Assembly: GCA_023333565.1 (NCBI GenBank)
Contig: JAJKFH010003339.1
Span: forward strand, 80,552 to 144,551
Source: Puffinus mauretanicus
Lineage: Eukaryota; Chordata; Aves; Procellariiformes; Procellariidae
DNA length: 64,000 nt
Direction: 5' to 3'
Below are positions 1 through 19,573 of this stretch, piece by piece; the stretch's first letter is position 1, and every line of letters starts with the position of its first letter. Under the pieces are notes generated by a model. It had not been told where the DNA came from. It ran no database searches and saw only the letters and a list, made by a program, of their open reading frames with translations. The position numbers were made by a program, and so were the translations under genes.

Positions 1-7850
<7,850 letters not shown>

Positions 7851-8527
7851 GTGTGTGTGCTGTTGGGAAACCGATGTGCCTGCTATTCGAGTACATGGCC
7901 TATGGGGATCTCAACGAGTACCTGCGTGACCGCTCGCCCCGCAACCTCTGCAGCCTGGTGCACAGCAGCCTGGACGCGCGGATCCGCCTCCCCAACCCCC
8001 TGGCGCTGTGCTGCACCAGCCAGCTCTGCATTGCCAAGCAGGTGGCTGCTGGCATGGCGTACCTCTCTGAGCGCAAGTTTGTCCACCGGGATTTGGCTAC
8101 CAGGAACTGCCTGGTGGGGGAGAACATGGTGGTCAAAATCGCTGATTTTGGTCTCTCGAGGAACATGTATTCGGCCGACTATTACAAAGCAAATGAGAAC
8201 GATGCCATCCCCATCCGCTGGATGCCCCCTGAATCCATTTTCTACAACCGCTACACCACAGAGTCTGATGTGTGGGCCTACGGGGTGGTGCTGTGGGAGA
8301 TATTCTCCTACGGCATGCAGCCCTACTATGGGATGGCTCACGAGGAGGTCATCTACTACGTGAGGGATGGGAATGTCCTTTCCTGCCCAGACAATTGTCC
8401 CCTGGAGCTCTACAACCTGATGCGCCTCTGCTGGAGCAAGCTGCCTGCTGACAGGCCAGGCTTTGCCAGCATCCACCGCATCTTGGAGCGCATGTACGAG
8501 AGGGCTGTGGCCACCCCGTCGGTCTGA
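7851..8527 (+). CDS. MUSK: MUSK terminal coding exon: kinase hinge, C-lobe and C-terminus
   Basis: This 677-base exon encodes the rest of the kinase domain and ends at TGA 8525-8527. Seen in order: the hinge segment [12 protein letters not shown]; a divergent kinase-insert loop at about 7921-8022; the catalytic loop HRDLATRN from 8084; DFG at 8144-8152; and the activation-loop tyrosines (Y-x-x-x-Y-Y) at 8168-8170, 8180-8182 and 8183-8185. These match the human autophosphorylation tyrosines. The WMPPES and [12 protein letters not shown] motifs of the C-lobe follow. The protein ends in PSV, close to the short Val-containing C-terminus known in mammals. No frameshift or missing catalytic residue is seen, so the gene looks functional. 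Antisense open frames opposite this GC-rich exon are shadows. Confidence 0.97.
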
Positions 8528-11500
8528 GGGATGTGCCCAGGGGGTCCCCCATGTCCACCTGTCCAGACTGACTGGGACCGGCCCATGGGCTCCTGAGCGG
8601 TGGCTCCACACAAAGCCCTGCTTTAGGGGGAGGAGAAACATCTTGTTCCTCTGCCAAGCAAGAAGTGTGGACTGCACCCCACTACAGTGGGCTATGCCTC
8701 CCTGAGTGTGACTATACCTCCCAAACAGCAGGGCTGACCCCTGGCCACTAAGCCTGGACTCCTTGGGTTGGTGAGGGTGCTGGCCATGCTAACTCAGTAC
8801 CTATATTAGGCATTTCCAGGAGCACAGAGTTCCCCAGGGAAAGCAAACCAACATTTTGCTGGTGGCATTTCCCTTCCTAACAGGTCCCTCCATGTCCTTC
8901 TGCATTTACGCTCTTGGCTTTTACCTTTTTCTTCCCTTCCTCATATATTTTCAAGTATTATTTAAAAAAAAAAAAAGATTGCAGAATTCAATCTTTTTGG
9001 GGATACAGTTTACTATTTTATTTTTGCATACTCAGTTACTTTTGTAGAAAAAGGATGTTTCTGAAGCCACAGGCCACTTTCTTTTTCCTTTTAACTTCCA
9101 CCTCCTCTTTGACACTCACGAACATAACATTGACACAGTCAAAACAGGAGCCTGCAGGACGGCCGGCAGCCGCCTGCACCTCATGTTACAATGGTGAGCA
9201 AACTCCTGTCAAGCAGACAGCTTACATTTTCAGAAGTGGGAAGTCTGCAGTGAGGTTCATCTGATGTTTGTTAAGATGTCAGCCAAAAGCTTGCCCCAAT
9301 TGCAGCCCATCTTTCCTGACTTCCCCTGCAACAAAGCCATTTGGTGCTAAGGGAGAAATTCAGCCCAAAGGCCTGATCCTGTACCTGGTAGGTCTCCAAG
9401 GTGTATTTATTTGCCTCTGCCTGCAGTACGGTCCTCACTGCACCGAGAGCAGGGAGAAACACAGCCCCTCTTGCAGAAATGTGGCAGGTTATGTTTTTTA
9501 TTTCTCTCCTTTTCCCATCCTATCTTTGCCTCCTGTTTCTGGTTTTCCTTTCTTGACAGCAGCTCCTAACCCCTGTAAGCCCCACTGCAACATTTGCTGG
9601 CCTCCTTCCCTTGTGCTGCAGTTTACAGGCACAGAAGTAAGGAAGGTGGATGCCTGCCGTCAGTGGCCTTCAGAGACAACCTCCCAGTTAGGAGAAGGTG
9701 GAAAAAGGGGGAGTTCACACTCTACATGAAGTGTTGCAGACTGTCCATGTACAGGGCAAAGTTGAGACTGCCTCGCTTACACATGGTCCACAGCCCACCT
9801 CCAGACACCAAATGTCTTTTCTCTGCTAAAAGTTCTCCAAATTGTAATGGATGCTTCATGGCAGAGAAATTGTGTTCCTCTGAGGACAGGTTTTACCTTT
9901 TAGTTCCTTGCGTGGTGAGGAGCAGTTGTCCCAGAGCCTCATCGCTGATATGAAATATAGCTGGAGTCAGGGATGTGCATTATCCCAGCAGAGCAGGAGC
10001 ACCAGTGAGTGAGCGGTCGTGTGGCTTCCGTAACTGGGACACATTGGTTGAGTCTATCCAAGAAACAGCAGTGGAGAGCAGCCATCTGTAGGGCTACCAG
10101 GAGTAGCCTTGGTTTCTGAAAAGTAAGCTTGAAAAGCTCTGCCAACTATTACGAAGAACAAAACTGGAAAGCACGTACCTTCCTCTGCTGTTTTCCTGTA
10201 ATGTGAGCTAATCTTTGCTACATCATAACCTTATCTTCTTAAATTCTGTTAGGTTTTGTCAGCTACCTGGCTGTCCTCCCTGCTCTGCAGTGGCAGGGGT
10301 GAGGGGGCAAGTCTGGAGAGATGAGAGCTGAGCTGCAACCCCAGCTGAGCGGAGGTGCCTGAGCCCCAGCGCACAGGCCAGCACCTGCTCCATCTCCGTA
10401 ATGGAAGGTGCAAATTCAAAAGCTTGCAGTGCTCGTGGCAGCAGGGTTTTGTCACTCTCTTTAGAAAGGGCAGGGTCAGACCTTGTATGTGGTAGTGGTG
10501 TGGGTCCAGGTACCCAGCACCTCCTCCTAATCTGGAAAGTATCTTATACCAAGCAAAGGGCACAAGAATAGGTTGTAAAACCTGCACCATGTGCTAATGT
10601 GAACAAACACACCCATTTCCAGTCCGAAGGACAGTCTGCTTTTCTGCCTTCTAGGCTTCAGTCGCTTGCTCTCCATTTCCTCCAGCTAGACTGCTTTGAA
10701 ACCACGATCACGTTTTTCTTCTTGTTTTCATGTGGGATGAAGTTAGATGCCTGTAATGTCACGTGGTATGAAGTTTCCCTCACTTTCTTTGTGAAAGAAG
10801 GACTCCCACAAACTTGGAAGGGTAGCCCTTTTCATTGCACTTTCCTAGCCCAAATCCTTCTCTCAGTGACCCCATGTTCAGGTGAAGGTGGGCCTGCAGT
10901 TATAGAAGAGTGGAAAATTTGTTTTTCCTTGTCCAGCATTCCAGCCTTTGCATTATAAGCATGCATTGAAATGTGTGGTAGTGAGTGACTGCAGGTCGGG
11001 ATGGAAAATATTTCCTGCGTTGTAAGAGGAAAGAGATCATTTCAAGATCGACTCACAGAGAAGCTCTCTGCAGCATGCTCTCCAAGGATGATAATCACTT
11101 CTGCGTCGTGATCCAGCAGGAGGGCTTAGCACCTAAATGGTGATGTCCTTTGAGGATTAAATGGTAGACAGACCTTCTGCTGCCTTGGCGTGTAGCTGGA
11201 TTTCACCCTGAGCGTTTCCTCCAGTTGTACACTTTTCAGCTTGCTACAAGCTGGAGGTTGAATTGCTTTCATGATTTGCCTTCTTTCACAGCTTTCTTTT
11301 CTCCTCCTTTTGTTTGAGACTTCTGCTTTCTTCAATATGTGTTATACAGTGTGCTAGTCCAGAATCTTCTAGACTTTCTGTATAACTATCACGTAACTCA
11401 AATCATTTTAAATGGGAGTAAACAAAGGGATTGTGAGAAAACAGAAAAGAAAGGAAAATTTGTTACTCAAAAAGATGTTTGGAAACAAAAATATTTTGCT

Positions 11501-12085
11501 GTGTCTAGTTTGGATTTGTGATTCACGCAGAGAAAAAGGATGAACCAAAAATGGACATGAGTGTTTCGGTTCCTCTTCCCACTGATGGCAGAGGGAGTCT
11601 TGCAGTCAGTGGCACTGGATAAGAACCCTGAGGAGAGGAAGAGGATTTGCAGCACACTTGATGTACCCATTTCCTCTGCAAGTGCCCTGCCACAGCATTT
11701 GCAGCATGTATACAGCTTTATCCTGGATGACATATTGTGAAATCTGATCAACCAAACAGCACAGAAATCCTCTCATGTTCCCGTGACTCTGTTTAACAGT
11801 TGCATTTAAAATGCATGTTAAAAGCATAAATTCCGTCATTGATTGGACGCTGCCTGCAACATGGTTTGGTTTAGAGAGTTGCCTCTGAAACACGTTGTGG
11901 ACTAAACTTAGCTGTCTGGTCTGATCTCTCCAAAGGCATATAATAATTATTATTCTGTTATACATTTCATGAATCATGGCTTTGAAAAACATCCCAAGCA
12001 GAGATGTACATTTCTCATTATCCCAACCTGTGTAACTCGTGTGCAATATTTTATAAAATAAAGAGATATCAGAAAAAGATAATAC
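8528..12085 (+). other. MUSK: Candidate MUSK 3' UTR and flank
   Basis: After the MUSK stop there is no recognisable coding sequence for about 3.5 kb. The first canonical AATAAA on this strand is at 12057-12062; a variant ATTAAA is at 11156-11161. The transcript end is therefore unproven and may be much nearer the stop through a non-canonical signal. A 13-base A run lies at 8964-8976. Open frames at 9268-9729 and 10599-10958 show no domain. Confidence 0.45.
12057..12062 (+). terminator. MUSK: Candidate MUSK poly(A) signal AATAAA
   Basis: This is the first perfect AATAAA downstream of the MUSK stop codon on the + strand. It is followed within about 60 bases by a T/C-rich stretch. It lies 3.5 kb past the stop, so its use is inferred only. 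Confidence 0.4.
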
Positions 12086-12134
12086 TAATTCTGATCTCTC
12101 TGTTCTCTTCCTCCTCCAGCACTGGATTTTTTTC

Positions 12135-12421
12135 TAAATATGGATGTATTTCATTTTATTAGAACAGCTTTATTACAGCTTTAATATCACAGTGGTTATA
12201 CTGTAGGCAATTGCAGTTGTAAGTTAGCCTATTATGTGTGCTCAAATTGTTTTCATGGGTTGAATTGCTATAGGAACACATTAAGAGACTATAGACTGAA
12301 CAAGATGCTTCAAACGAAGAAGCCAGTCAGGTTGCTCTGGAGAAGGCCGTTTTGCAGGACGGCGTCCAGGTCAGAGCGGGAGAGCGCTGGGCTCTCGGCA
12401 TGACGGGTCCCTGTCCTGACA
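12135..12421 (-). other. Candidate 3' UTR of unrecognised - strand gene
   Basis: Reading down the - strand from the TAG at 12422-12424, about 250 bases without coding character lead to two AATAAA hexamers, at 12174-12169 and 12160-12155. A compact 3' UTR with tandem signals is what a real terminal exon would show. This strengthens the coding call just upstream without proving it. Confidence 0.4.
12155..12174 (-). terminator. Tandem AATAAA poly(A) signals on the - strand
   Basis: Two perfect AATAAA hexamers on the - strand (TTTATT at 12155-12160 and 12169-12174 on the + strand) lie about 250 bases beyond the stop of the candidate gene. They face the + strand AATAAA at 12057, about 100 bases away, in a tail-to-tail arrangement. 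Confidence 0.45.
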
Positions 12422-12593
12422 CTAAAGGTGCGAAGAGAAAAGAAAGGAGGATGTTTTTACAGCAGCGTGGATTGGAGTCCCTTGAGCACTTTCCCGATGT
12501 GAAAAATGTCTCGTGTAGATGGGAGTGACATCTGCCTCCCTCCCGATTTCCGCTGGCATTTGTGCCTGGATTCTGATCTCACACCTAGATGTG
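12422..12593 (-). CDS. Candidate terminal exon of unrecognised gene
   Basis: Reading down the - strand, an acceptor (TTTAATTCCCAG at 12594) opens a frame of 56 residues after one completing base, ending at TAG 12424-12422. One base completes the codon left by the two-base phase of the 14.1 kb exon, so the two join in frame. The peptide is hydrophilic, with a tract reading EADVTPIYTRHFSHRES and a serine/phenylalanine-rich end. Two other AG sites a few bases downstream are possible: the one at 12575 keeps the frame, and the next changes it. I recognise no domain or family. Support is the splice signal, phase agreement and the tandem AATAAA behind it. Against it: an exon this short is easily found by chance. 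Confidence 0.38.
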
Positions 12594-13952
12594 CTGGGAA
12601 TTAAAGTGTGGTATAAAATCAAAAGGGAATTGAGTTTGCTGTGTGTAGAACACAGCTGAGAAAAGTTTGTCGCTGATGGGTTTATCTAAAAAGTCATAAC
12701 TCCTTTTTCTGCACATGATTCTTGAACATGAACTCATTCAGTAAGTCTATGGGAATTTTAACTATTTTAAAATTCATTGCAAATATTTGACAATCAGAAC
12801 TGGGGAGTAAAATCAAACTTTCTCACTACAATTAGCCAGGCAAACCATGAAGTACAGTCTTTCTTTTTTTTTTTCCTTTTGTCTCCAAACATGATGTAAA
12901 ATGTTTTCTGCAAATATTCTTGCTTGAAAAAAAAAGTGTTTTATAAATATTATCCTCACTGAGAAAGTCAATAATGAACTAGAAAAAGAGTTACTTTTTT
13001 GTCCTTTCAGTTGGAGTGAATCATGTTAAAAGAATTGGCTCTTACATGCCAAGATTTGTCAAGGTGCAAGGCATTTCAAGGCATTTCCCATCACAAAACC
13101 AAGTAGTTTTTGAATATTTAGAGACGCATTTTTTTAGCCTGGATTAAAAGCTTGACCCTAAGACAGAACCCGTCATCTTCAGCAGAGCGATCTCTGCCAG
13201 GCTCCCCTCCCTCCAACCCCCCTCTGAGATCACCTGAACTGGCCAGCACAAGCAGACGTCCCCAACGTCATGAGTCACCCTGAGTATTTTGGGTAGTACA
13301 GCAATAACGTCGGCCGTCCTGCCTGAAGCAATGAGACTAACACATGGCTGGGGAGAGCAGAAGCGCGTAATGGATTATTTAATTTTCCTTGGCTTTTATT
13401 TGTGTTTTCGCGAATGCATATGCCTGTGTTTGTGTGTGTGTGTATGGGAACGGGCAGGGTGAGGAAGCACGCTTTGTGCGGGGGGAGAAAGAGGTTTCAG
13501 TCAGCCCCTGTGCAAATTTCTTGTGTCTTTCAAAACCTTCAATTCACCCATTTCCGTTCTGTTTAAAAATTCTCGTCTTCAGCTGGATGTAATGACATCC
13601 TCAAAGGAAACTTGAGGTTCTAAGAGGCCTTTGCAAAGTCTCTGACATCACGGTGATGTGGGAGCTGCTGCCCCTCTCTGCTGCCGGTGTGGAGCTCTGA
13701 AGTAAATGCAAAACTGCTTTTCGTATTTCATAAAGAAATTGGAGGCTGCTAGTGGTTCTCAAATGCAGGGCTCGGATCTTTTTCTTATTAGCAAGAAGGA
13801 AAAAAAGGGGAAAAAAAGAAAAAACCTGTAAATTTACCAACTCCACCAAAGACATAGAATCTGCCGTAATAACCTCATGGATGTTTTTCAAGTTTCTCAA
13901 CCTTAGGAGAGAAAATACACACTCATTCACTGGAAAATCTTTAGAAACTCAC
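12594..13952. other. Interval (candidate intron of the - strand gene)
   Basis: This is mostly AT-rich sequence without recognisable genes. It includes a T-run near 12870 and a short TG run at 13424-13444. If the candidate - strand gene is real this is its last intron; otherwise it is plain intergenic DNA. Confidence 0.5.
13424..13444. repeat. Short (TG)n run
   Basis: TGTG units, broken once by TTT, with six perfect TG units at 13431-13442. A minor simple repeat. Confidence 0.85.
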
Positions 13953-14161
13953 TTTTTTATATAGTCTTGCTTTATGTAGCCAAGAGCATTCCCCAGAGGC
14001 AGCTCTCCATACTGGTGGTACAGTGGCCAGCTGTAACTGTATAAAGGGTAATATCTGAGGAGCTCAAAGCTGCCCTTAAAGCCAGTACCTACAATTTTCT
14101 TCAATGCAGGCGGTGATAGCCCAAAGTGACGATTGTACTTTACACCACTGACATGCATCTC
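13953..14161 (-). CDS. Candidate internal exon of unrecognised gene
   Basis: A single open frame of about 69 codons on the - strand ends exactly at a consensus donor GTGAGT (13952-13947); the other two frames have stops. The likely acceptor is CACACCAG just above 14161, giving phase 0 at the start and two leftover bases at the end. A weaker point is the poor pyrimidine tract. The peptide is rich in Tyr, Pro and Trp and contains KYNRHFGLSPPALKK, then RYYPLYSYSWPLYHQYGEL. Such composition recalls small axonemal or sperm microtubule-associated proteins, but I match no known family and assign no function. Upstream phase fits the 25.2 kb exon and downstream phase fits the 12.5 kb exon. It could instead be a conserved non-coding element that happens to be open. 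Confidence 0.42.
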
Positions 14162-14252
14162 CTGGTGTGCCGCAAATTTAGGATTAAGTAAATAAGAGTT
14201 TCATCAGCAACTGATAGACAGGATGTTTTATGACAGATTTGGACTAACATGC

Positions 14253-14272
14253 AATCAATTAATTAATTGATT
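14253..14272. repeat. Perfect 20-bp palindrome AATCAATTAATTAATTGATT
   Basis: The sequence is identical to its own reverse complement across 20 bases and contains overlapping TAATTA cores, the typical binding site of homeodomain proteins. It lies about 90 bases above the candidate 14.1 kb exon. A regulatory role is inference; AT-rich palindromes also arise by chance. Confidence 0.8.
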
Positions 14273-17200
14273 ATGTTTATTAAAGAAACTTTTTTTCTGT
14301 CTGCTGGCATGCTTTAAATCTCATGCCATTTATAGGGCGATGTGTTTACTTTGACTCTGAGATAACCACACTATACATTTCTACTGGGCATGAATCAACA
14401 CGCTGAGGCACTTGTATGTTTATCTGCCCTCACTCATGGCTCTTATGTAAAAGAGATGTTACAGCTTGGGAGTTTATATAGGCTAGCAAACTTTTATCTA
14501 TACAAACAACTTAATGGAAGAGGGGGTCTGTGCAGAACCGAGGAGCGCCAGATGAATGAATGGGGGTTATTCACTCTCTGGATGGTGAGCTCATGCTGTG
14601 CTAAATTTAACTTCTTATTTAAAGCGGTGCTAACTTCACAGCACTGACACTGGAGAACAGGCGGGCTTTGGTTTTGGTGAAGTGGGGGAACTTCCCGTGG
14701 CTGGCTGGGAGCAGGCGGGATGACACAGGATCTCTGCGTGGAAAGGGCAGCAGGGAACGGGGCGTTCCTCACCGGAGGAACATGCCATTTTCCCGAGGGA
14801 TGCAATACCAGGCGCGCTCACTCCTGTGCTGGATTTGCTCAGATTTGGCTGGGATTTACTCCCAGTGCATTTGCTATCATTCCTCCTGTTCTGGAGCACA
14901 GTGAGCTGTCTTGGTGCTCCAAGACCCTGAATTCCCCACACCTTGTGCTCTTCTCAAGGAAACATCAGGACAGCCCTGCTCCCCTCTCCTCTCCCTTCCT
15001 CCCAACGCTGCACCACTTTCATCTGACCGCAGGGTCCCCGCAGGTGCACGTCTGCAGAGCGGGGCAGTGCCAGCAAACAAGGTGCACCTTTCCACGACTC
15101 CTACAGAGGCGAAGGGATGTTGGCTGCATGACCCCTGCTCAGATCGGCACTGCCGCTGCCCCAGGCGGGTACCCGACGTGTGATATGGCTGCAAGTCTCC
15201 GTGACGCTGGGAGGCTGCGCCTTGTTTAGAAAGAGCTCCTGGCGAGCACTGTACAAAATGTTCAGATCAAAATCTCCAGCAATGCAAAGCCACTTGCGTT
15301 TGGGTGTCGTTACTCGCCCTGATGAGGTTCGCTAAGAGGATCTGCGAGCTGCTAGGCTGCCACTCGGCTCCGTTTCAAGAGAAACTGGCCTGATTTATAG
15401 CTTGGCGTCAGTAGCATATCGCAGTCCAACAGTCGTGGACTGGCAGAGGAACGGACAAGATGACTTGGTATCGGTATGTCTTGCATGCGAGATCTTCAAG
15501 TCAATAGCAAAGCATGCTAATGATCTGTCCTCTCATTAATCTAGGATGTGAAAAATTGTGCAATACTGTCTGGGCACCAGGTGGCACCTGTCTAGACAAA
15601 ACAACAAAGTTTTTGGCCAATCTATTTTACCACACGCAGACATGACACCGTGATACTTACACACTGTGCTGAACAGGATTGCTGTCTCTTTTGCAGACGA
15701 GGTGCACTATTTCCCTGAGTGTGCAGGGCAGCAGAGTATTGGATTTGGCTTGCATGAGATAAATCCTGTCAATGAAAGGGACACACTACCTATTTGGAAA
15801 CATACCCTGACTCAGCAAGACTTGCACAAATATTTTTCTTGGACAGCTACCGTACAGTCAAGTAGCTGCTACTACACATTTGCCCTTTTATGCCACTCCA
15901 GACAAAGGATTATCTGTTAGCAAGAAGATTTTAAAAATAACTTGAGATAAAATGTTAGATTAAAATCTTACACATCAGATGAAACTATTATCTCTGTCTA
16001 CGATAAAAAAATATGCATGGTTCATCCTTTTGGGACTCTGAGATCCTCTTTGGCTTCTCTGGCAATCCTTCTAACTTTGCTCAGAGTTTAGTGGGGCTGA
16101 TAATTATTCACTGCTTCTCCCAACACAGGAATGAAGGGCCCTCCAATGAACTTAACAACAAGGAAGCAAAAAATCTTACACAGGGCACAATTACATGCCA
16201 AAAGTATGAACAAATTTAAAGAAAAAAAAAGAGATTGCACAAATTCACACAGGGGACTGTGTGATAGGGAAGGGGAGGCCTGCCAATTTCATTAAATTTG
16301 ATGGTTTCAATGCCTTACTGTGCTGTTTTCTAGAAGCTTTTAGAGGAACACAGGGCAAAACCCTTACTTTATGGATGTAGGTGTGACCTGATATGGTGCT
16401 TTTCTTAAAATATCTGCTGGCGACAGTTGGAGACAAATGTCTGACCTTCTGATGCCTGATTTACTACTTCTATTGTGAGATTCATTTGCAAAAGGGCCTG
16501 GGTTGTAAAATCCGGGCTCAGCTCACAGATGTCTCCTACCTGAAGGATATTTGGTTGGTCTGAGCTTGACATAAGGCATGTAACTGGACAAAAAAATGTT
16601 ACCTTTCTGTTTTCCTGTGCAGTGTTTTAGTATCTCTTGAATAATGCTATAACACCTGCCGAACCAACATCTGAGCACCCTTCAATGGGCAAATGCCTTG
16701 TGTACATCTGCAGGGCCAAGGGGATCAGGAAACTCCTCCTGGTGTAACTCGAAGTGTTGCTACCCACTGACTTCTGTCAATGACTTTTGAAACCTTCACC
16801 GTGTTTCCAGCTGACAAAGATGCAACAGTACTAAAAATTGAAGGGAAATAACCGGGAGGTGTAATGAAAAACAGACTGGAGGATACAGAGCAAGGAGCCA
16901 AGCTCATCTGCAGAGGCTACTGCTGGAGGCCAGGGCTGAAGCCCTACAGCTGCCCATGTAGTACCTGCACTGCAACAGGGGACTCCGACCCCGTGATCCC
17001 ACTGTGCCGGGATTGCACACAGCCATTTTCCAGGTTAAAATCAAGAAGATATGCATTTGGAGCCCTCGCCTCCGAGCCAGCTGCAGGGAAACATGTGCTG
17101 AAAGCTGAATACACACCTCACCGGTTTCTGGAGTCTGGTCTGTCCCTAAGACTACCCCTGCGCTAATGGATTTGGTGCACTGACATTTCAGGATCAAGTA

Positions 17201-17324
17201 ATTTTCTTCCCACAGATTTGGCAATGCCATTGCTTGTAAAACACTGACATGGCATCATCAGCAGCATTTCTTAGCAAGTGCTCTTTCCATTCAGTCACTA
17301 CCAGCTATCAGTCCCCCGGCTTCA

Positions 17325-17560
17325 AATGATTGCGGCCAAACGCGATTTTTTCAGTTCCAAAACCTGAAACCGTCGACCTAAGCAGCTGGCTGCCTCGTCT
17401 CCCCTGGGCAGGCCTTTTTCCAAGGAAATCCGTGATTCATCCACAGATGGCTCCCTGGATCGGCAGGCAGCTCCACCCACAGCCAAGAAAACCGGCAATC
17501 CCAGCGCTCGCCGCCCCGGCGGGGACGTGAACCCCAGCGCCAGCACGGACGTCCCTGCAT
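17325..17560. other. CpG-rich patch in the interval
   Basis: Roughly twenty CpG dinucleotides fall in about 235 bases, well above the neighbouring sequence, with GC-rich composition between 17450 and 17560. No gene start is visible. It may be a small CpG island or a GC-rich old repeat. Confidence 0.4.
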
Positions 17561-19512
17561 TTCCAGAGGCTTCTTTCTGTTCGTTTTGGGCTCAACCCTT
17601 TGCTGAGCAGTAGGAAGGAGAATGGTTTGTGGGCACACCATTTTCGTGGTGAAACCATTCTGCTGCAAATCCTCCTTGCAGAGACACTGTGATGCTGCGG
17701 GACGGCATCCGCGAGGCACCCGAGGATGGGTGTGACTACTTTTGGGATCGCTTTTCTGTCCTCCCGAGGAATGCAATTTGTCCTGGCCGAGCAGCAGCAA
17801 GCGTGTTGATGCTGTAACCAAGTAACAGGCATGGTGGGATACAGCAGGAATCATTTCCTGATCCGCTCCATTTCCTGGGGAAGGAAAGTGGGGCAGAAGT
17901 ATGAGGCTCGTCCTTCACCCTTCCCCCGCATAGTCAGTGCTGCTTGCTTCCCTTGATTTTGGCGCCAGCAGGAGAATTTGGCTTGCTCAGAGCATGCTTG
18001 AAAATGCCACCCTCACTGCTGACAGCGAGGTTTTCGTAATGTCAGTGGTTATGCAAGGCAAAGATTTATAACATCTATGCTGATGTGAATCCGGACAGTT
18101 TTGATCACGTAACGCAGCTTTTTGAGTCGCTGCATATTTGTGCTGGAATTATATGAGTGACCCGTACCTGACCTCCCCTGGAAGTTTCCCGCATGTAATT
18201 AGAGATCTCCTGGTGACACATTTATGCTCGGATCCAAACAGTTTGGCAAATTTCAGATACAGTAATTTCTGGCAAGCTGGGAATCCAAATAGCCCGATGC
18301 TGCCCCTGGGACGTCTTCCCGGGGGATGTACACTTTTGGTGGCAGATGGACAAGGAAAATTTCCTCTCTCCCTCTTTCCTCTTTCCCCTTGCCTTGGAGG
18401 TACTTTCATAAGAAATAGCCTCCTGGCATCTGCTGCCTGGCTGAATTAATAGGTTACAGCGAGCTCTGGGGAACTATGAGGTTTGCCTTCTTTAAAATCA
18501 AATGTGTGTTTTGATATGGTCAAAACGCTGCTGTCTGCCACCTACACCAGAGCAAATTCATGCTGTGAGGCTCCCAAGTCAAAATGACAGGAGGGCATTG
18601 GATGTCCCCTGCCTTCCTGACGCTTGTGACACAGTGTTCCTCACTGCAGCGGAAGGAGAGCAAGTGGGAAAAACAAGGAGACATAAACCACCTTGCTAGG
18701 TCAGGTAGTTGTCAGCTAAACCTCCAGTGGTGGGAAGGGGAAGCTGTAACCCATGGCTCTAATCAGGCAAACCATCAGCCCCGGACTTAATTGAAGGCCA
18801 GTCCTAGGACAACTAGAGGTGTAGTGCCGGCCCCATGGGAGACTCGGCAGACAAAGGGTGCTGGGGCCATTGAGGTACTTTACCCTTAGTTTTACCTAGC
18901 ACAACTCTAGCCTGAACAAGCAAATGGGTGGCCTTAGGGCCATGGTGAGTTGCCCAGCAATGTTCAGTGAAGCATGGATTTGTCTAAAAACCATTTTCCT
19001 AATTCTGTCCAAACAGAGGCATCAAACATACACCCACAGTAGCATAATGGAAATTTTGTGAGACCCACCGCAGCCAACTCATTATTTGAGGCTCATACAA
19101 AATGGGATAGTCTGTCTGCTGGTGAGCAAAGGGAAACTCTCTACTGCTATTGTGAATGGGTTGGGATCAAGCTAGTAATTAATCCCTGCTGTGTATTTTG
19201 TATGAGCTGCTGAGAGCTACTCCTGTGGAGCCAATAGGTGAGAATACTTAACAGAGCTTGCCATAGGGGTGTGTGCAGTTTATCCCTTTCTGAGCACAAA
19301 AGTTCAGTGTTTGACCCAGAGACTTGCCCATAAATATCTGACTAGGAACCAAAAACCTATTACCAAACAAACAGGATAGCTCTCTCAAACATGTTCAGCC
19401 ATGTTCTTCACCCTCCTCCTGCCTTTTTTTTTTTTCTTCCCGCAATCTTATGTAAAATACAAACAAAAGTAGGGTATGTGTCATTAAAACTATCTATTAT
19501 ATGTAGCATAAT

Positions 19513-19573
19513 GGGGTCTGATCCAGCTTTCATTCAAGTCAGTTGAACAGTTCCCATTGACCTCACTTGGGAG
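19513..19573. repeat. Possible degraded ancient interspersed repeat
   Basis: The segment pairs GGGGTCTGATCC with CCCATTGACCTCACTTGGGAG. It resembles the CCATTGACTTCAATGGGAG-type motif common in old archosaur and turtle repeats. This is a pattern memory rather than a computed match, and the family is not named here. Confidence 0.25.

Noticed and set aside
7883..8677. 264-codon open frame on the - strand
   Set aside because: It lies opposite the GC-rich MUSK kinase exon and simply mirrors its codon bias; no domain is seen.
8964..8976. A13 run as the genomic trace of a poly(A) tail
   Set aside because: No retroposed body or target-site duplication is seen; most likely a plain homopolymer in the MUSK 3' region.
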